From the NCBI GenBank assembly GCA_951804985.1, contig OX638132.1, positions 24,156,617 to 24,220,616 of the forward strand: a DNA stretch of 64,000 nt, given 5' to 3'. The notes beneath the pieces are model-generated. The model had not been told where the DNA came from, did no database searches, and worked only from the letters and a program-made list of their open reading frames with translations. The position numbers were made by a program, and so were the translations under genes. This document shows, piece by piece, positions 33,632-44,988 of the stretch; positions within the stretch are counted from its first letter, which is position 1, and each line of letters starts with the position of its first letter. The DNA is from Dryomyza anilis. Its lineage: Eukaryota; Arthropoda; Insecta; Diptera; Dryomyzidae.

Positions 33632-33928
33632 TAACTCATTTTAAATATTATAACTTCATCTTGAATACTTTATAATATACTAAAAAGTAAACCATATTTG
33701 GTATGGGATGTAGTTGAGTACGTTGATTAATTTGACTCATTTTCGAACTTTGAATTACTATTCGAAAATATATTGAAACTATATTGTTTCGTATTCGAAA
33801 TAGCCGTTTCCAAGTTATCATGTATAAATCGACTCGAAAAGTGATGCTGATCAAAAAAATATATACTTTTTCATATTGGTCATGCCTCCTAAGACACATA
33901 CATGTTATAACCTGTATAGGGTATAAAA
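33632..33928 (-). repeat. Diverged mini-me variant, copy A9
   Basis: TTGAATACTTTATAATA, AGTGATGCTGATCAAAAAAA, TATACTTTTTCATATTGGTC, ATGCCTCCTAAGACAC and GTATAGGGTATAAAA keep family order, but the (GTCY)n core is lost. Confidence 0.6.
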
Positions 33929-34833
33929 CCAAAAAAATGTTTTTTTTTTAGTTTACACTCAATTCTAATGCTTTCACATAATTTTGTCTGTACTCAAAAC
34001 TTATCAGTAGATTTCTTTTATTTTTATATCATTTGCTTTAAAAGGTGCAGGCTAACTTTGTAATTTTATTGTACAGTTTGTAATATTCCATAATCTAGCG
34101 TTTTCGTTTTTCACAGGTTTTAATTTAAAAATAATTATGCCTTGAATTTGAAAATATTACTACTTTATATTTAGTATGGTTATTCTTATTACATACTCAG
34201 TTTTTTTCCTATTAGGTAGAATCTATACAGTAAAAATCAGAAAAATCGCGAAATATATCGAAATGATGTATGGGATGTCTATTGCATATTGCAGATCGTA
34301 AGCATCTCGTGTTCTGAGGGGCACAACGGACGTAACTTATGGACTAGCTGTACTCTGACCTATGCGTGGAGTAGTTTTTCCTTTTTCATTTCTAACAATT
34401 AATCATTAAATCGTCAAGCCGCTCATCTTAATATGACTTATACCTACAATAAGCCTATCAAATGAAATATATGAATTACAAAAAAATGTGAATAAGAACA
34501 ATAGGATTGCACAATGTGTCACTTAAAAATTTTAAATTTGCACTTAATTTCTTTCTTCGAATTTTTTACGGCTGTCATGCGCTTTGCTCTGCAAAATGTT
34601 TTTTACTGAGCCGTTCTGCATTTACCGTTCTTCGATAGTTGTATCGTGCGATGCATGCTCAATCGCGCGACAGAATCTCGGCTATACTTAATACTCAATT
34701 AATCCGTCTGGTCAATTTATTGGATTTTCTCATTAAACGCGGTGAGCTCTACTTTGGAACAGTACAGCCACTAAACTGTTCCACAGCTATCAGTGTGTGC
34801 AACCACTGTAATGTGAAAAAGTGAGATGGTCCA
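33929..34833. other. Non-coding DNA with a less AT-rich segment
   Basis: 34560-34825 (GATGCATGCTCAATCGCGCGA, CGGTGAGCTCTACTTTGG) has a 61-codon frame without a known domain. No gene is called. Confidence 0.35.
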
Positions 34834-35121
34834 CACAGAAAAAACAATCGACGTAACTATAGCAATCGATATTAATTGCATTCATTAATCAATCCAGCAA
34901 TTAAATTCACTAATTCAATGAAAACATTCTTTGTTATATAAGCAATTGCGTACGTTAATATGAATATTTGTACGTCAATGCAGCAAATATAATTGCTGAA
35001 ACTGCACCGACTAATTAATTTGCTGCATTGACGTACAAATATTCATATTAACGAACGGAACTGTTGATTTAACGAAGAATATCAAATGCTTTCATTAAAT
35101 TAGTGAATTTCTTTGTTGATT
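34834..35121. mobile_element. Foldback MITE D, copy D3, right end truncated
   Basis: Intact left terminus CACAGAAAAAACAATCGACG, central pair GACGTCAATGCAGCAAAT-type words, and right arm down to TTAGTGAATTTCTTTGTTG. The terminal 70 bp are missing. Confidence 0.82.
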
Positions 35122-35916
35122 AGAAGAAACGCTGCATCAAATAAAAATATTGCAAAATATAATACGGTTAAGAAATATTATTAGTTGATATAACATTACT
35201 ACTTAGCTGAAAACACATATTTAAAATAGATAACTACAATAGAATTTTAAAACGTAATTTTTCACAACGACAGTCAAATACTTTTTATAATTATAAAAAT
35301 ACTCATACATTATTCAACTAGTTTATTAAATGAGTGAAAACGCATTTTTTCTTTAAATAGTCAAGACTAATTACAATATACCGATAGATTTATTAAAATA
35401 TTTGAATCTTAACTTGAAAAAGATTGATTTTTTAGACTATTTTTTGACGATTATTTTAGCATTTTTAATTTAATGATAAATAAGAAAGTGATTTATGGTT
35501 CTGTTGTACATAGTTCAACCTAACGATAAAAATGACTATGAATTTTTATTGATTCTCATTTTTAAAATATGCTCTATCAACAAATTGTCCATCAAAAACT
35601 GCTAAAATTAAAAATCCTTGCATATTTTAAATACAATTTTTGAAAAATAACCGCTTTGACCCGAATTTTTCTCAAAACCACTACGTAATAGCAAAAAATT
35701 TAGTATACAATAGGAATATGCATACCTTAGAAATGAAGGAATGATATTATCAGATTTGGGGCATTAGTATTTCTATTAAAAATTGATAAAAAAGTGTTCC
35801 AAAATTAAGGGAATCAGGGAATATTTTAAAAAGTCGATTAGTTTGAAAAAAGTATTGCTCTAGGATTATGCTCTAAGAAACCATAAATAATTGTTTTCTT
35901 AATTTTTAAATACTAA
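35122..35916. other. Non-coding AT-rich DNA
   Basis: No gene or repeat identified. Confidence 0.4.
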
Positions 35917-36019
35917 GGCCCGTTTTCACCATCTTCGGTAAAGCACTAACTGCCACTTTAACTCAGAGTTACCAATAGAATGTATGGAATTGAAACACAG
36001 GACATTGTGAAAACGGCCC
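35917..36019. mobile_element. Short MITE with TAA duplication (PIF/Harbinger-like)
   Basis: GGCCCGTTTTCACCA pairs with TTGTGAAAACGGCCC. Both ends are flanked by TAA (35914-35916 and 36020-36022). A 3-bp TWA duplication with a GG-CC start is characteristic of PIF/Harbinger MITEs. Confidence 0.7.
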
Positions 36020-36188
36020 TAAATGATAAAAAAATCTAAAATAAACTAAATTTTCTGAGTTTAGATCCAATTATCTTAAAAACTTATTGAAATAATTGCA
36101 TTCGTTAGTATACTAAAATTAATCTAGACAACTAAAAGAAAAATTGCGTTTAAGTTTTATTTGTTAAACAAATTTTCCACATAACTAT
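36020..36188. other. Non-coding AT-rich spacer
   Basis: Nothing identified. Confidence 0.35.
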
Positions 36189-36366
36189 ATTTTTATACCC
36201 TACACTAAGAGTGAAAGGGTATATTCAGTTTGGTACGCCGTTTGAAACACCCAGAAGGAAGTATCTCCGGTATGGAAAAGTATATATATTCTTGATCGAC
36301 ATGACCTCCTGAGTCGATTAAGCGATGTCCGTCTGTCTATCCGTCTGTCTGTCCGTCTGTCCGTCC

Positions 36367-36408
<42 letters not shown>

Positions 36409-36946
36409 CCGTCTGTTGAAATCCCTACTACTTTTAAAATTGAAGAGCTAGATAAATGAAACATATAACTTAGTTTACTAATATACCTACGCTGTATGTG
36501 CGAAAAAATTGGCGAGATCGGTCCATGGTGACCTATGATCCGACCACTTATGTTCAAATACCTCATATAAAATGTACATATAAAGATCAATTTTTATGTA
36601 TACGTGCTTAGGTAAACTTTTTTGGTCAAATATAAATTGACATCATGCTCAAATACATGATAATAATGTTTTCTGGCGAAAAGACTTGTGGTTACAAAAA
36701 AAAAATCGAAATTCGGTACACCTACCCATTTGTAAATATGGGTATCAAATGAATGGAAATTCTTCAGCGATTGAATGTTTGTAGTTATTTTCAGGATTCG
36801 TATACCCTGGTGACCTATATATCACTTTGAATGGTAATCACACATATGTGTAGGGTATTTATAGTCGGCTTAGACCGACTATAATTTTGATAATCCTAAC
36901 TATCATAATTACACCTACTTTAAAATTTACCATGTGATCTAACTCT
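36189..36946 (+). mobile_element. Mini-me-like element, diverged variant, copy A8
   Basis: TTTTATACCCTACACTAAGA start, TATATTCTTGATCGACATGA core, (GTCT/GTCC)n at 36326-36416, AGGGTATTTATAGTCGGC and GACCGACTATA hairpin near the end. Spacer sequence differs from the A1-A7 subfamily. The minus-strand frame through DRQT repeats is an artefact. Confidence 0.72.
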
Positions 36947-37198
36947 GGTTTTTATTCGAAGTAGTTGGTGGAAACAGCTTAAAAATATTTTTGAAATTTT
37001 GCAAAAAACATTACGTAAAAGAAAACACTGAGTATGCACAAACTTAGCACCAGTGAATTATATAGAATTGATGTATGGAACGTCCATGGCAAAAATCGTG
37101 TTGGGTAGTGTAATTTTTGTATGGGATATTATGTTTTATTATAACAAAAATAGTCAAATATAAAACTAATTAATTTTATTTCATTTTTTTTAGTGTAG
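36947..37198. other. Non-coding AT-rich DNA
   Basis: Nothing identified. Confidence 0.35.
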
Positions 37199-37206
37199 GT
37201 TTCCAC

Positions 37207-38692
37207 TAGGGATGTCAATCCCGGGATCCCGGGATCCCGGGATCCAGGGATTTGAGTCAAATCAGTCCCGAAAAACTCATCCCGGGATCATCGTTAAATC
37301 CCGGGATTTTCGGGATTACAAAAAACGCTAGTAGATCAATTTTTAATAGTTTATTCAAAAGTCTTTCAATGTTTGTGTACACATTTTGTGAAAAAGTAAA
37401 TCTAACATTTAATCAAGGTTTGAAACCTAAACGAATAACGGTTTCGATTTCGGTTTTTTCCGCGTTTTGGTTTCGGTTTTAGGTTTTTATTACGAAACGG
37501 TTTCAGTATACCGGTTCCAAGTTACGGTTTCGGTTTTGATTTCGGTTTTTGTATAAAATTTCTTTTAATTCCATATTTTTCAAATAACTTAACATTGCAC
37601 TATGGGACATAAGATTAGTCTAGCTCGCCGAAAATTGTACAAGAAAATTTTTTTATTTTGGGAATTCAAAATTTTATTAAATGACATTAAACATGCCTTG
37701 TACTTAAGATCTTCTATATAAAATAAAATATGTTTTCCTGTTTCTTTTTATGCTTTTTTAAAAACCGTTTTAAACTAGTATAAAACCGAAACGGTTTATT
37801 TCTGATTTTCGTATAACGGTTTCGATTACGGTTTCGATTACGGTTTCGATTACGGTTTCGGTTTTAAATGGATATCGGTTTTAAACGGATATCGGTTTCG
37901 GTTTCGACTACGGTTTCAATCCTTGGATTTAATGGACTAAAATCTTAAAACACTGACGTAAATAATAATGAGTTACATGCTTTTTGACTTTGAACAAATT
38001 CACACATTTTTAAAAATTACGTCACTTTCGACTAACAACACTGTTCGGCAATCATTTTCTCATATCATGCCTGTATAATTTTAATGTACTGATTCGAACA
38101 GCGTTTTTAGTTTTTTCCGTATACGTAATGTTTTGGAGAAAAATGCAATTTATTATTTTTGCATTTTTCACTGCATTTAAAAACAAACTTTTTTTTATAA
38201 AAAGACTAAACAGCCATTGAATAAAAATTAAAATAGTTATTGCCCATGAACAAGTCAACTTCGTTGTTTGAGATATATTTTTTTTTTTAAATTATATTTT
38301 TTTTATAAAATATTGTTTTCCACAAAAAACCAATATCCCAATAACAAATTTTGTTGTTCATTCAAAATTTTAATTTTCTTATATTTGTACTAAAAAATAA
38401 ATTTTAAATAAAAAGTATTAAAAAAATGTTTGATGATCAACTGGGGTTTATATATCGCGGATTTAGTATACCATGTATATTTGAATACCCAACCTGAAAC
38501 AGATGCATTGGAATATATGACTTTTGTTTGACTTAAGCATTATAATTGTTTATTATTTAAACACAGATATGGTTATTTTATGTCTTTGCTATTATTTTTT
38601 TAAATCCCGGGACTAATCCCGGGATCCCGGGATTCAAATTTTTTAGTCCCGAAATTTCGGGATTGAAAAATAGTCCGGGATTGACATCCCTA
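37207..38692. mobile_element. Non-autonomous hAT-type element H, 8-bp duplication GTTTCCAC
   Basis: The termini TAGGGATGTCAATCCCGG and CCGGGATTGACATCCCTA are inverse. The flanks GTTTCCAC at 37199-37206 and 38693-38700 are an exact 8-bp duplication, the hAT hallmark. Subterminal zones carry repeated ATCCCGGG words at both ends (37217-37310; 38606-38680). No transposase. The centre is interrupted by the element at 37414-37926. Confidence 0.88.
37414..37926. mobile_element. Nested TIR element I with CGGTTTCG repeats
   Basis: The ends CAAGGTTTGAAACC and GGTTTCAATCCTTG pair. The flanks ATTTAAT at 37407-37413 and 37927-37933 are a 7-bp match (8 bp with one mismatch: CATTTAAT/GATTTAAT), compatible with hAT. 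Both subterminal zones are tandem CGGTTTCGATTA / CGGTTTCGGTTTT words. No protein. Confidence 0.72.
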
Positions 38693-38700
38693 GTTTCCAC

Positions 38701-39843
38701 CCTTAACAATTTTTTGTTCATATTATAATGATTTTTTTTTTTTTTTGTATAAATCAATACAGTCACACTGGCAATTGGACCAATACCAGTGTCTGAATTG
38801 CATACGAACGCAAAAATACAACAGACTTCACACAATACAATGCACCCGAAGTCACAGTGTGCGACAAAAAAAAAAACAAGGCCAAAGAACGACAGACTTT
38901 AATTCCGGCCATCATGCAATTGGCATTGAATGCTAAAGCATAAAATCCCTGTCTAAATTTGCATTTTCTCCTGCATACAATGTTTCCTTTACACGTTACT
39001 ATATGTACTGGTAGTTGTATTTATTTGTGTGTCTGTGTGTTAGTGGACATCGTCCTACTTTAAATTTTGTTTGTTTGCTTCTTGGGCTCAGCTGTCGGTT
39101 CTACATGTTCGCCCAATAGGCAAAATTATCCAAAAGAAAAACACAAATTCTGCTGATTTCTAGAATGTGTCTGTTACTCAGTGTAAACTATGCTTTTATT
39201 TCACTTTATAAGATCCAAAATAATTATTCTAAAACCTTAGTATGGGAAGTATATGCTGAAATTTTCTATTATACGACCTAAAATTTTTATATCCAGCATG
39301 TATCGTGTATATGTCGGAGTGGCTACATATGCTAAGTATATGAATTTTTTAGCCACTGTAAAATTTGTAGTTTTTTTTTAATACTTGTTCACTTTCTGAA
39401 CTGTGAAACTGTGAACATGGCAACAGTGCGTCGGTTCTGAGCTGAATTGAACATTTTAAATGTTTCCTAGAACAGATTGAAGAGAACTACAACATAAACG
39501 ACATTCGGTATAAACTTTGTTTTCAATTTCTGCAGAAGAAACCGTACAACTTTCTCGTCTTGTTTCCGTTTTCTCTAACGTTAGATCTACTGATTGTTGG
39601 TGCTGCTGTTGTTACTACTGTTGTACTATTATTATTGTTTTCGGTATTGTTGGATGTTGTGCTTCTGATTACTTCTATTATTTTTGTTATTTATATATTT
39701 TGTTTTGAAGTCTTAGCAGTATTTGTTATTTTAAAGTCACTGTTCAGTCAGCTATGTCTCAGAGACCTTCGATGTGTCAAAGCTTTCTCAAATAACTTCG
39801 ATAAAAATTGCGATCTCGTTGTTTTGTCAATTCTAATAAAAAA
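38701..39843. other. Unique-looking non-coding DNA
   Basis: 38760-39120 and 39400-39720 are less AT-rich. The 130-codon frame at 39560-39952 is a (TTG/TTA)n-biased run that reads into the next mini-me copy, so it is not a gene. Confidence 0.4.
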
Positions 39844-40517
39844 CGAGTTGGGAAAGTTAGGTCACATGGGTAAGTTCGGTCACATGGGGCGGATTTTTAT
39901 AGTCGGTCGGGCCCGACTATGGAATACCCTACACCTTTGGTGGGGATATTAATGTGGGATATTTAATTGCATACCTTAATTTTAAAGTTTTTAATTATGC
40001 TGAACCTCCTCACCCTCAGAATATTATTCATATATCAGAAATTTACGTCTTATATCCCCATAAATTAAAAAATTTATATAAAGTATAAACAACTAAAAAA
40101 AAAATTAAAAAATATAATTGGGCGGACCACGCCTATATTTAAAATTTTGAAAGGCTAATATTTCATAAGATTTGATTTTAATAATTTACGGATCAAATTT
40201 CCACTATGAAAACCCGGGAAATAATGAAATAAAAAAGTGGGCTGATCACGCCCATTTTTGAACCACATATTTATAGGTGAATTCTAACAATACCTTTTAA
40301 ATTTTATAACTATACCTTGAATACTTTTCGAGTTATTAGTTCCGAAAGAGTTATATAAAAGTGACTTGTATGGGAGGTGGGCGTGTCCGTTGACCGATTT
40401 GGCTCATTTTCAAACTCAGTTCCTACTTTTGGCTAAAATATATTGCGACGAAATTTCATCGCATTCTGATCAGTATTTCTCAAGTTATTCTGTATTCGGA
40501 CAGCAAGACAGCAGACA

Positions 40518-40569
<52 letters not shown>

Positions 40570-40706
40570 GGACATGGCTAAACGGACTCGGGTAGTGATG
40601 CTGATCAAGAATATATATACTTTTCCATACCGGACACGCCTCCTAAGGGGCGTTACAATATATGCAAAGTTATTATACCCTGTACCTCATAGGTGTAGGG
40701 TATAAA
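39844..40706 (-). mobile_element. Mini-me-like element, copy A4
   Basis: CGAGTTGGGAAAGTTAGGTC to GTGTAGGGTATAAAA, with the uninterrupted ATAATTGGGCGGACC site that serves as the empty-site reference for SINE 1. (ACAG)n at 40514-40570. Confidence 0.8.
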
Positions 40707-40972
40707 AAATGGTTTTGTGTAAAAAAAATCATTTAAAAATTGAGGAATGAAACACATTTCTCGAAATTTAATTTTGTTACTTACCCGGTTCTTGACTTAA
40801 TGCCATAACATTCTTTTATTTATTCCTGGGCAACAAACTTATTAATTTTAAATCAATAGCAGACTAACCTTTTCATAAAAAATTTTGTTTGTAAAATGCA
40901 GTGAAAAATGCAAAAAACATAAAATGCATTTTTTTTTTAAAACATTACGTACACATTAAAATTATATAGAAA
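40707..40972. other. Spacer between two mini-me copies
   Basis: 266 bp of AT-rich DNA without features. Confidence 0.35.
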
Positions 40973-41400
40973 CGAGTTGGGAAAGTTAGGTCACATGGGC
41001 CGGATTTTTTTATAGTCGGTCGGGCCCGACTATGGAATACCCTACACCTTTGTGGGGATATTAATGTGGGATATTTAATTGCATACCTTAATTTTAAAGT
41101 TTTTAATTAAAATTTTGAAAGGCTAATATTTCATAGATTTGATTTTAATAATTTACGGATCAAATTTCCACTATGAAAATTCGGGAAATAATGAAAAAAA
41201 AAAAGTGGGCGGATCACGCCCATTTTTGGACCACATTTTTATAGGTGAATTCTAACAATACCTTTTAAATTTTAAAACTATACCTTGAATACTTTTCGAG
41301 TTATTAGTTCAGAAAGAGTTATATAAAAGTGACTTGTATGGGAGGTGGGCGTGTCCGTTGACCGATTTGGCTCATTTTCAAACTTAGTTTCTACTTTTGG
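40973..41400 (-). mobile_element. Mini-me-like element, copy A5, truncated
   Basis: From CGAGTTGGGAAAGTTAGGTC to CTTAGTTTCTACTTTTGG. The core, microsatellite and other end are missing. An internal deletion removes the CCCCACCCTCAG segment. In direct orientation to A4. Confidence 0.75.
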
Positions 41401-41953
41401 AGAACAGTGTTATTTTTCGTAAAATATCACGTGCCGACTAAACTCCGAGGGATCGAATCGATATCTTCCTATCCAACATTGCCACCTTTGGGAGATAAAT
41501 ATCAAATAGAGATTTTTTAAGCGAGGTGGACTATACGTGACTTGCGTGTTTTGAAGACTCTCGTGTGATATTTGCGTGCATTCGTGATTTGTGTTATTTC
41601 TGTTACACGGTGTAATATTGTGTGATTTTTCACACCCTGGTTTACTCCATACGCCGTTTTTGCTTAAATGAAGTTTATTATTTTTGTTTGAATAAAAAAA
41701 ATAGTTTAGCTCTGCAGTCCTGAATAACTTGGTCCTATATCTCTCACCATTTGACCTGTTTGTGTTATAATATTATACTCGTAGTTTTTTCTCGAAATCA
41801 AGTCAAAAATAATGGAAAAAGCTCACAGAAAGTAAGAATTTTCATAAATTGGAAACAAATGAAAAAACCTGTTTGCGAAAAATAAAATTACTACGTTTTC
41901 TTAATATTATGATATGAATTTTAAAGTATATGTGTGTGTGATTTTAGTGTGAT
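41401..41953. other. Non-coding DNA
   Basis: Contains several GTGATTT / CACG words (GTGTGATATTTGCGTGC, GTGTGATTTTTCACAC) and resumes with GTGATTTAGTGTAATTTTTC after the SINE, so the SINE inserted into an existing GTGATTT-rich repeat. No gene. Confidence 0.4.
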
Positions 41954-41961
41954 TTATCACG

Positions 41962-42558
41962 GTAGCTCGGTGGTTAGTGCGTTGGACTGCGAGCCGAAAG
42001 GTCCCCGGTTCAAGCCTGGACTGGGGCTAATAACATCTTTTCATAGAAACATTTTACTATACGGCGCTACCTCTCGGCAGTAAATGGTAAACGTACGAGA
42101 GTAAAACATTGCCTATGAAAAGCTCTCACCCTCCGTTCGGATTCGGCAATAAACTGTAGGTCCCACCAATTTGAGTACAAATATAACACGCACAGCACAA
42201 AATGGTGAGAGAGCTCGGCCGAAGTTCTATACAGGACTGTAGCGCCAAACTAGTATTATTATTAGCTGCGTTCCCGTGGTTTTTGATCCTGATCCGTAGA
42301 TCATTTTCTTATACAAAATCAAAACAAACAATTAGAACCAGGTTCGTTTTTGGATCAATTACTGATCTGGTACTGTACGCATCAAGAGTAAATTTGTTTG
42401 TGGTGATGTTATGCTATTGTGAATAGCACTTAATAAGAAGAAGAATTTGTGTTGAAAAAGAAAGAGCAGAAGAAAACAGTGCTGCCAAATTTATTAAAAT
42501 AGAACCGATGGCGTTCCTGTGAAACAGATCTGGTTCAAGTACCACGGGAACGCAGCTA
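41962..42558 (+). mobile_element. tRNA-derived SINE, copy 3, tail interrupted by a TIR element
   Basis: Head GTAGCTCGGTGGTTAGTGCG, B box GGTTCAAGCC, body CGTTCGGATTCGGCAATAAAC and TGTAGGTCCC, tail (ATT)n at about 42253-42264. The TSD TTATCACG is at 41954-41961 and 42559-42566, so the SINE includes the 292-bp TIR element sitting in its tail. Close to copy 1 in sequence. Confidence 0.85.
42265..42556. mobile_element. TIR element U nested in the SINE tail
   Basis: The termini GCTGCGTTCCCGTGGT and ACCACGGGAACGCAGC are perfect 16-bp inverse repeats; weaker pairing (GATCCTGATC / GAACCAGATCTG) continues inward. Flanks TATTA at 42260-42264 and 42557-42561 could be a 5-bp duplication but are ambiguous because the site is (ATT)n. 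Frames on both strands are not supported. Confidence 0.78.
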
Positions 42559-42566
42559 TTATCACG

Positions 42567-43435
42567 AACAGAATTTTTTTTGTGATTTAGTGTAATTTTT
42601 CTCAACATATGTATGACTTTATATGAAAAAGTCTCACGTGTGATTTAGTGATTTTTATGTAATTTTCGGTTGGCAACCTTGTTCCTACCATGTAGGTACA
42701 ACTGGTAGCTCAATGTCGTTACGAGAACGAGTTCGATATCTCCTTCATCGTGATTTGTAAAAACAAAGTAAGACGAATTATTAAGCTATGGATCTAGTTT
42801 CACATACATTATGTAATATTATTATATTATGAAAACTTAATATGTTATCCAATAAACAATAGGTACCCTAAAATCATTATTTTTTGTGTTTGACAGGTCA
42901 TAAATTCGGTCAGATTAATCCAAATTTCAAAATATTAGTTCAAGTATTCTGTATAGAATATGAAATATATTGGATCAATATTTTAAGTTTGTGAAAAGTA
43001 AAAGTCCAAAATATGTAGTAAAACACAAAAATCGACACATATTTGTATAACGTTATAACTCAAAAACTTGAGGCAATCTGAAAGAAACAGAGTAAGAGGT
43101 CGTAATTAGAATTTTGAAGTCCATCGGAAATTTGTACTAAGGCCAATGATATTTTTTTGTTGTGCTGTGTAATTTACAACTAATGAACTTTTCACATATT
43201 TTTCAACAAATTTCTGCGAGTGTTTTTTTCGCTCACTAAAAAAGTGGCTATAAAAACCATCATTTTTTTTTTAAATCTAACAAAGAATTTTATGTTGTGG
43301 CAGCAATAAATAACTCAACTCAGCAAGAATAGAAACGAAAGTGACTTGTTTTAGTTGTAAAAGTGTTTTAGTTATTTTGTGCTTTGTAAAAATAACATTA
43401 AATTATAATAATAATAAATAAATAAATTTTTAACA
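42567..43435. other. Non-coding DNA upstream of the disrupted small frame
   Basis: 42840-43030 is the relative of 230-430. 43249-43256 is TATAAAAA, 180 bp before the ATG at 43436. (ATA)n and AAATAAATAAAT precede the start. Confidence 0.4.
43249..43256 (+). promoter_or_regulatory. Possible TATA box
   Basis: GGCTATAAAAACC, followed by AACTCAACTCAGCAAG about 65 bp on. It could serve the frame starting at 43436, but spacing to an initiator is not canonical. Confidence 0.2.
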
Positions 43436-43528
43436 ATGTCTCAGAGAATGGAATATGCGAAATATTTTTCAAGAAGTGTTGTGTTGCTTTACGCTATCGC
43501 TGCAACATGTTCTCTTTCAATTGCGTCG

Positions 43529-44559
43529 CACAGTGGGGCAGCGAAATCCTCAAAGTTGGCGAAAACCTCAAAAGCCAAATTAACCCCAGACACTAATTTT
43601 TTTTTTACATTGCATATTAAATTAAATTACCTACAATACTGTATCACTCAATATATATCATATGTAGTAAATTTTTCCCCAATCTCTCTCAAACACAGAC
43701 AATTTTTCGAAACAATTGCAAGAAAAAATATTGTCATATTTGTGATTAATTTTTCGAAACGTTTATTTTAAAAACCGTGAAAACTATATTTTTTTTTTTT
43801 AACTATATATTTTATGTAAATGGCTACATATGATATTTATTAAGCTTTCGTAATATTACTGTTTAAGAAATTGTTCATACTTTAGAACAAAAAATGCTGA
43901 AGTAAATTCATTTTTTTATTATTTTTTAATTATTTATTTAATTTTCAGTTACAAAGATGAAAAGAAAAACGTTCCGGGCATGCTCCGGCAAAACAGATAA
44001 TATTGTTACTTAGTACACATATTAAAAACACTAATGAATATGTTTGCTTTTTTTGCCTTTTGGGAGTTATTCACATTTTAGCGACCGACCATTTATGCAA
44101 ATATTAACTTTTTCAACAAATTTTTGGTTATATGGGAGGTACCACGCCCACTTTCCCAATCAAGATGAAATTTGGCCAAGTGAAATATCTAAGAAAAACT
44201 GTATATTAGAAAATTTCATCACTCTAGCTCTATTAATTTCCAATATATGACCTTTTATAAATTTTCTTATATGGGAGGTACCACGCTCACATGTCCATTC
44301 AAATTAAAATTTCGATAAGTGCATTATAAGAACGAAAAACATTTTACTATGAAGTTTCATCACTGTAGCTCCCGTATTCCCAACATACACAATTTTAATC
44401 ATTTCAGTTGTATGGGAGGTACCACGCCCACTTTTAAAAATCACACCTAAATATGGATTATTAAATTTTCATTCAATATTAGTCAATTTTCATACTTATT
44501 TTTCAAAAAGTAACACCATTTGGTTTTCATCAAATTTTGGTACTCCCTGCCCCACTGTG
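43529..44559. mobile_element. Transib-like element L, 5-bp duplication CGTCG
   Basis: The termini CACAGTGGGGCAG and CTGCCCCACTGTG are inverse, and CGTCG flanks both sides (43524-43528, 44560-44564). Transib elements start with CACWRTG, like the RSS heptamer, and duplicate 5 bp with a CGNCG preference; both hold here. Inside are three tandem units of about 140 bp, each with TATGGGAGGTACCACGC (44131, 44270, 44411). No transposase, so non-autonomous. Confidence 0.78.
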
Positions 44560-44988
44560 CGTCGTTTGTATTTTATCTCTTTCTCACTTTCGTTACTGAT
44601 TTTGCAGCGGTTTGTCGTAGTCTTCCTGTTATTCTAACATCAATTCTCTGCTCTACATTGCACTGTGGAACAGATGTCTATGGTTGCTCGTCGTAAATAC
44701 TGTTTATTAATGAAGCTTTACACTTCACTAAGCATAAATGGACCATGAATATAATTTAGATTGAAATCGAGCAAGGTTTAAAATAAAATACTATAACTTT
44801 TTTCTGGAATGAGATATTTTGTTAATGTGTGATCAGTTTTATGTCGTTATTATTGATAAAATTGGCCCATATTAGATATGTTACTTTGATATGTACCGTG
44901 ATATGTACCACCGTGTCTAACATTATAAATATCTTATGATGGTCAATCAATATAGTTTAATGTGAATGGTAGGCGTGGCAGTTTACTA

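Noticed and set aside
36318..36590. Frame with DRQTDRQT repeats (also 24958, 40366, 49675)
   Set aside because: Translation of the (GTCT)n microsatellite of mini-me elements.
39560..39952. 130-codon hydrophobic frame
   Set aside because: It is built on TTG/TTA-rich simple sequence and ends inside a mini-me copy.
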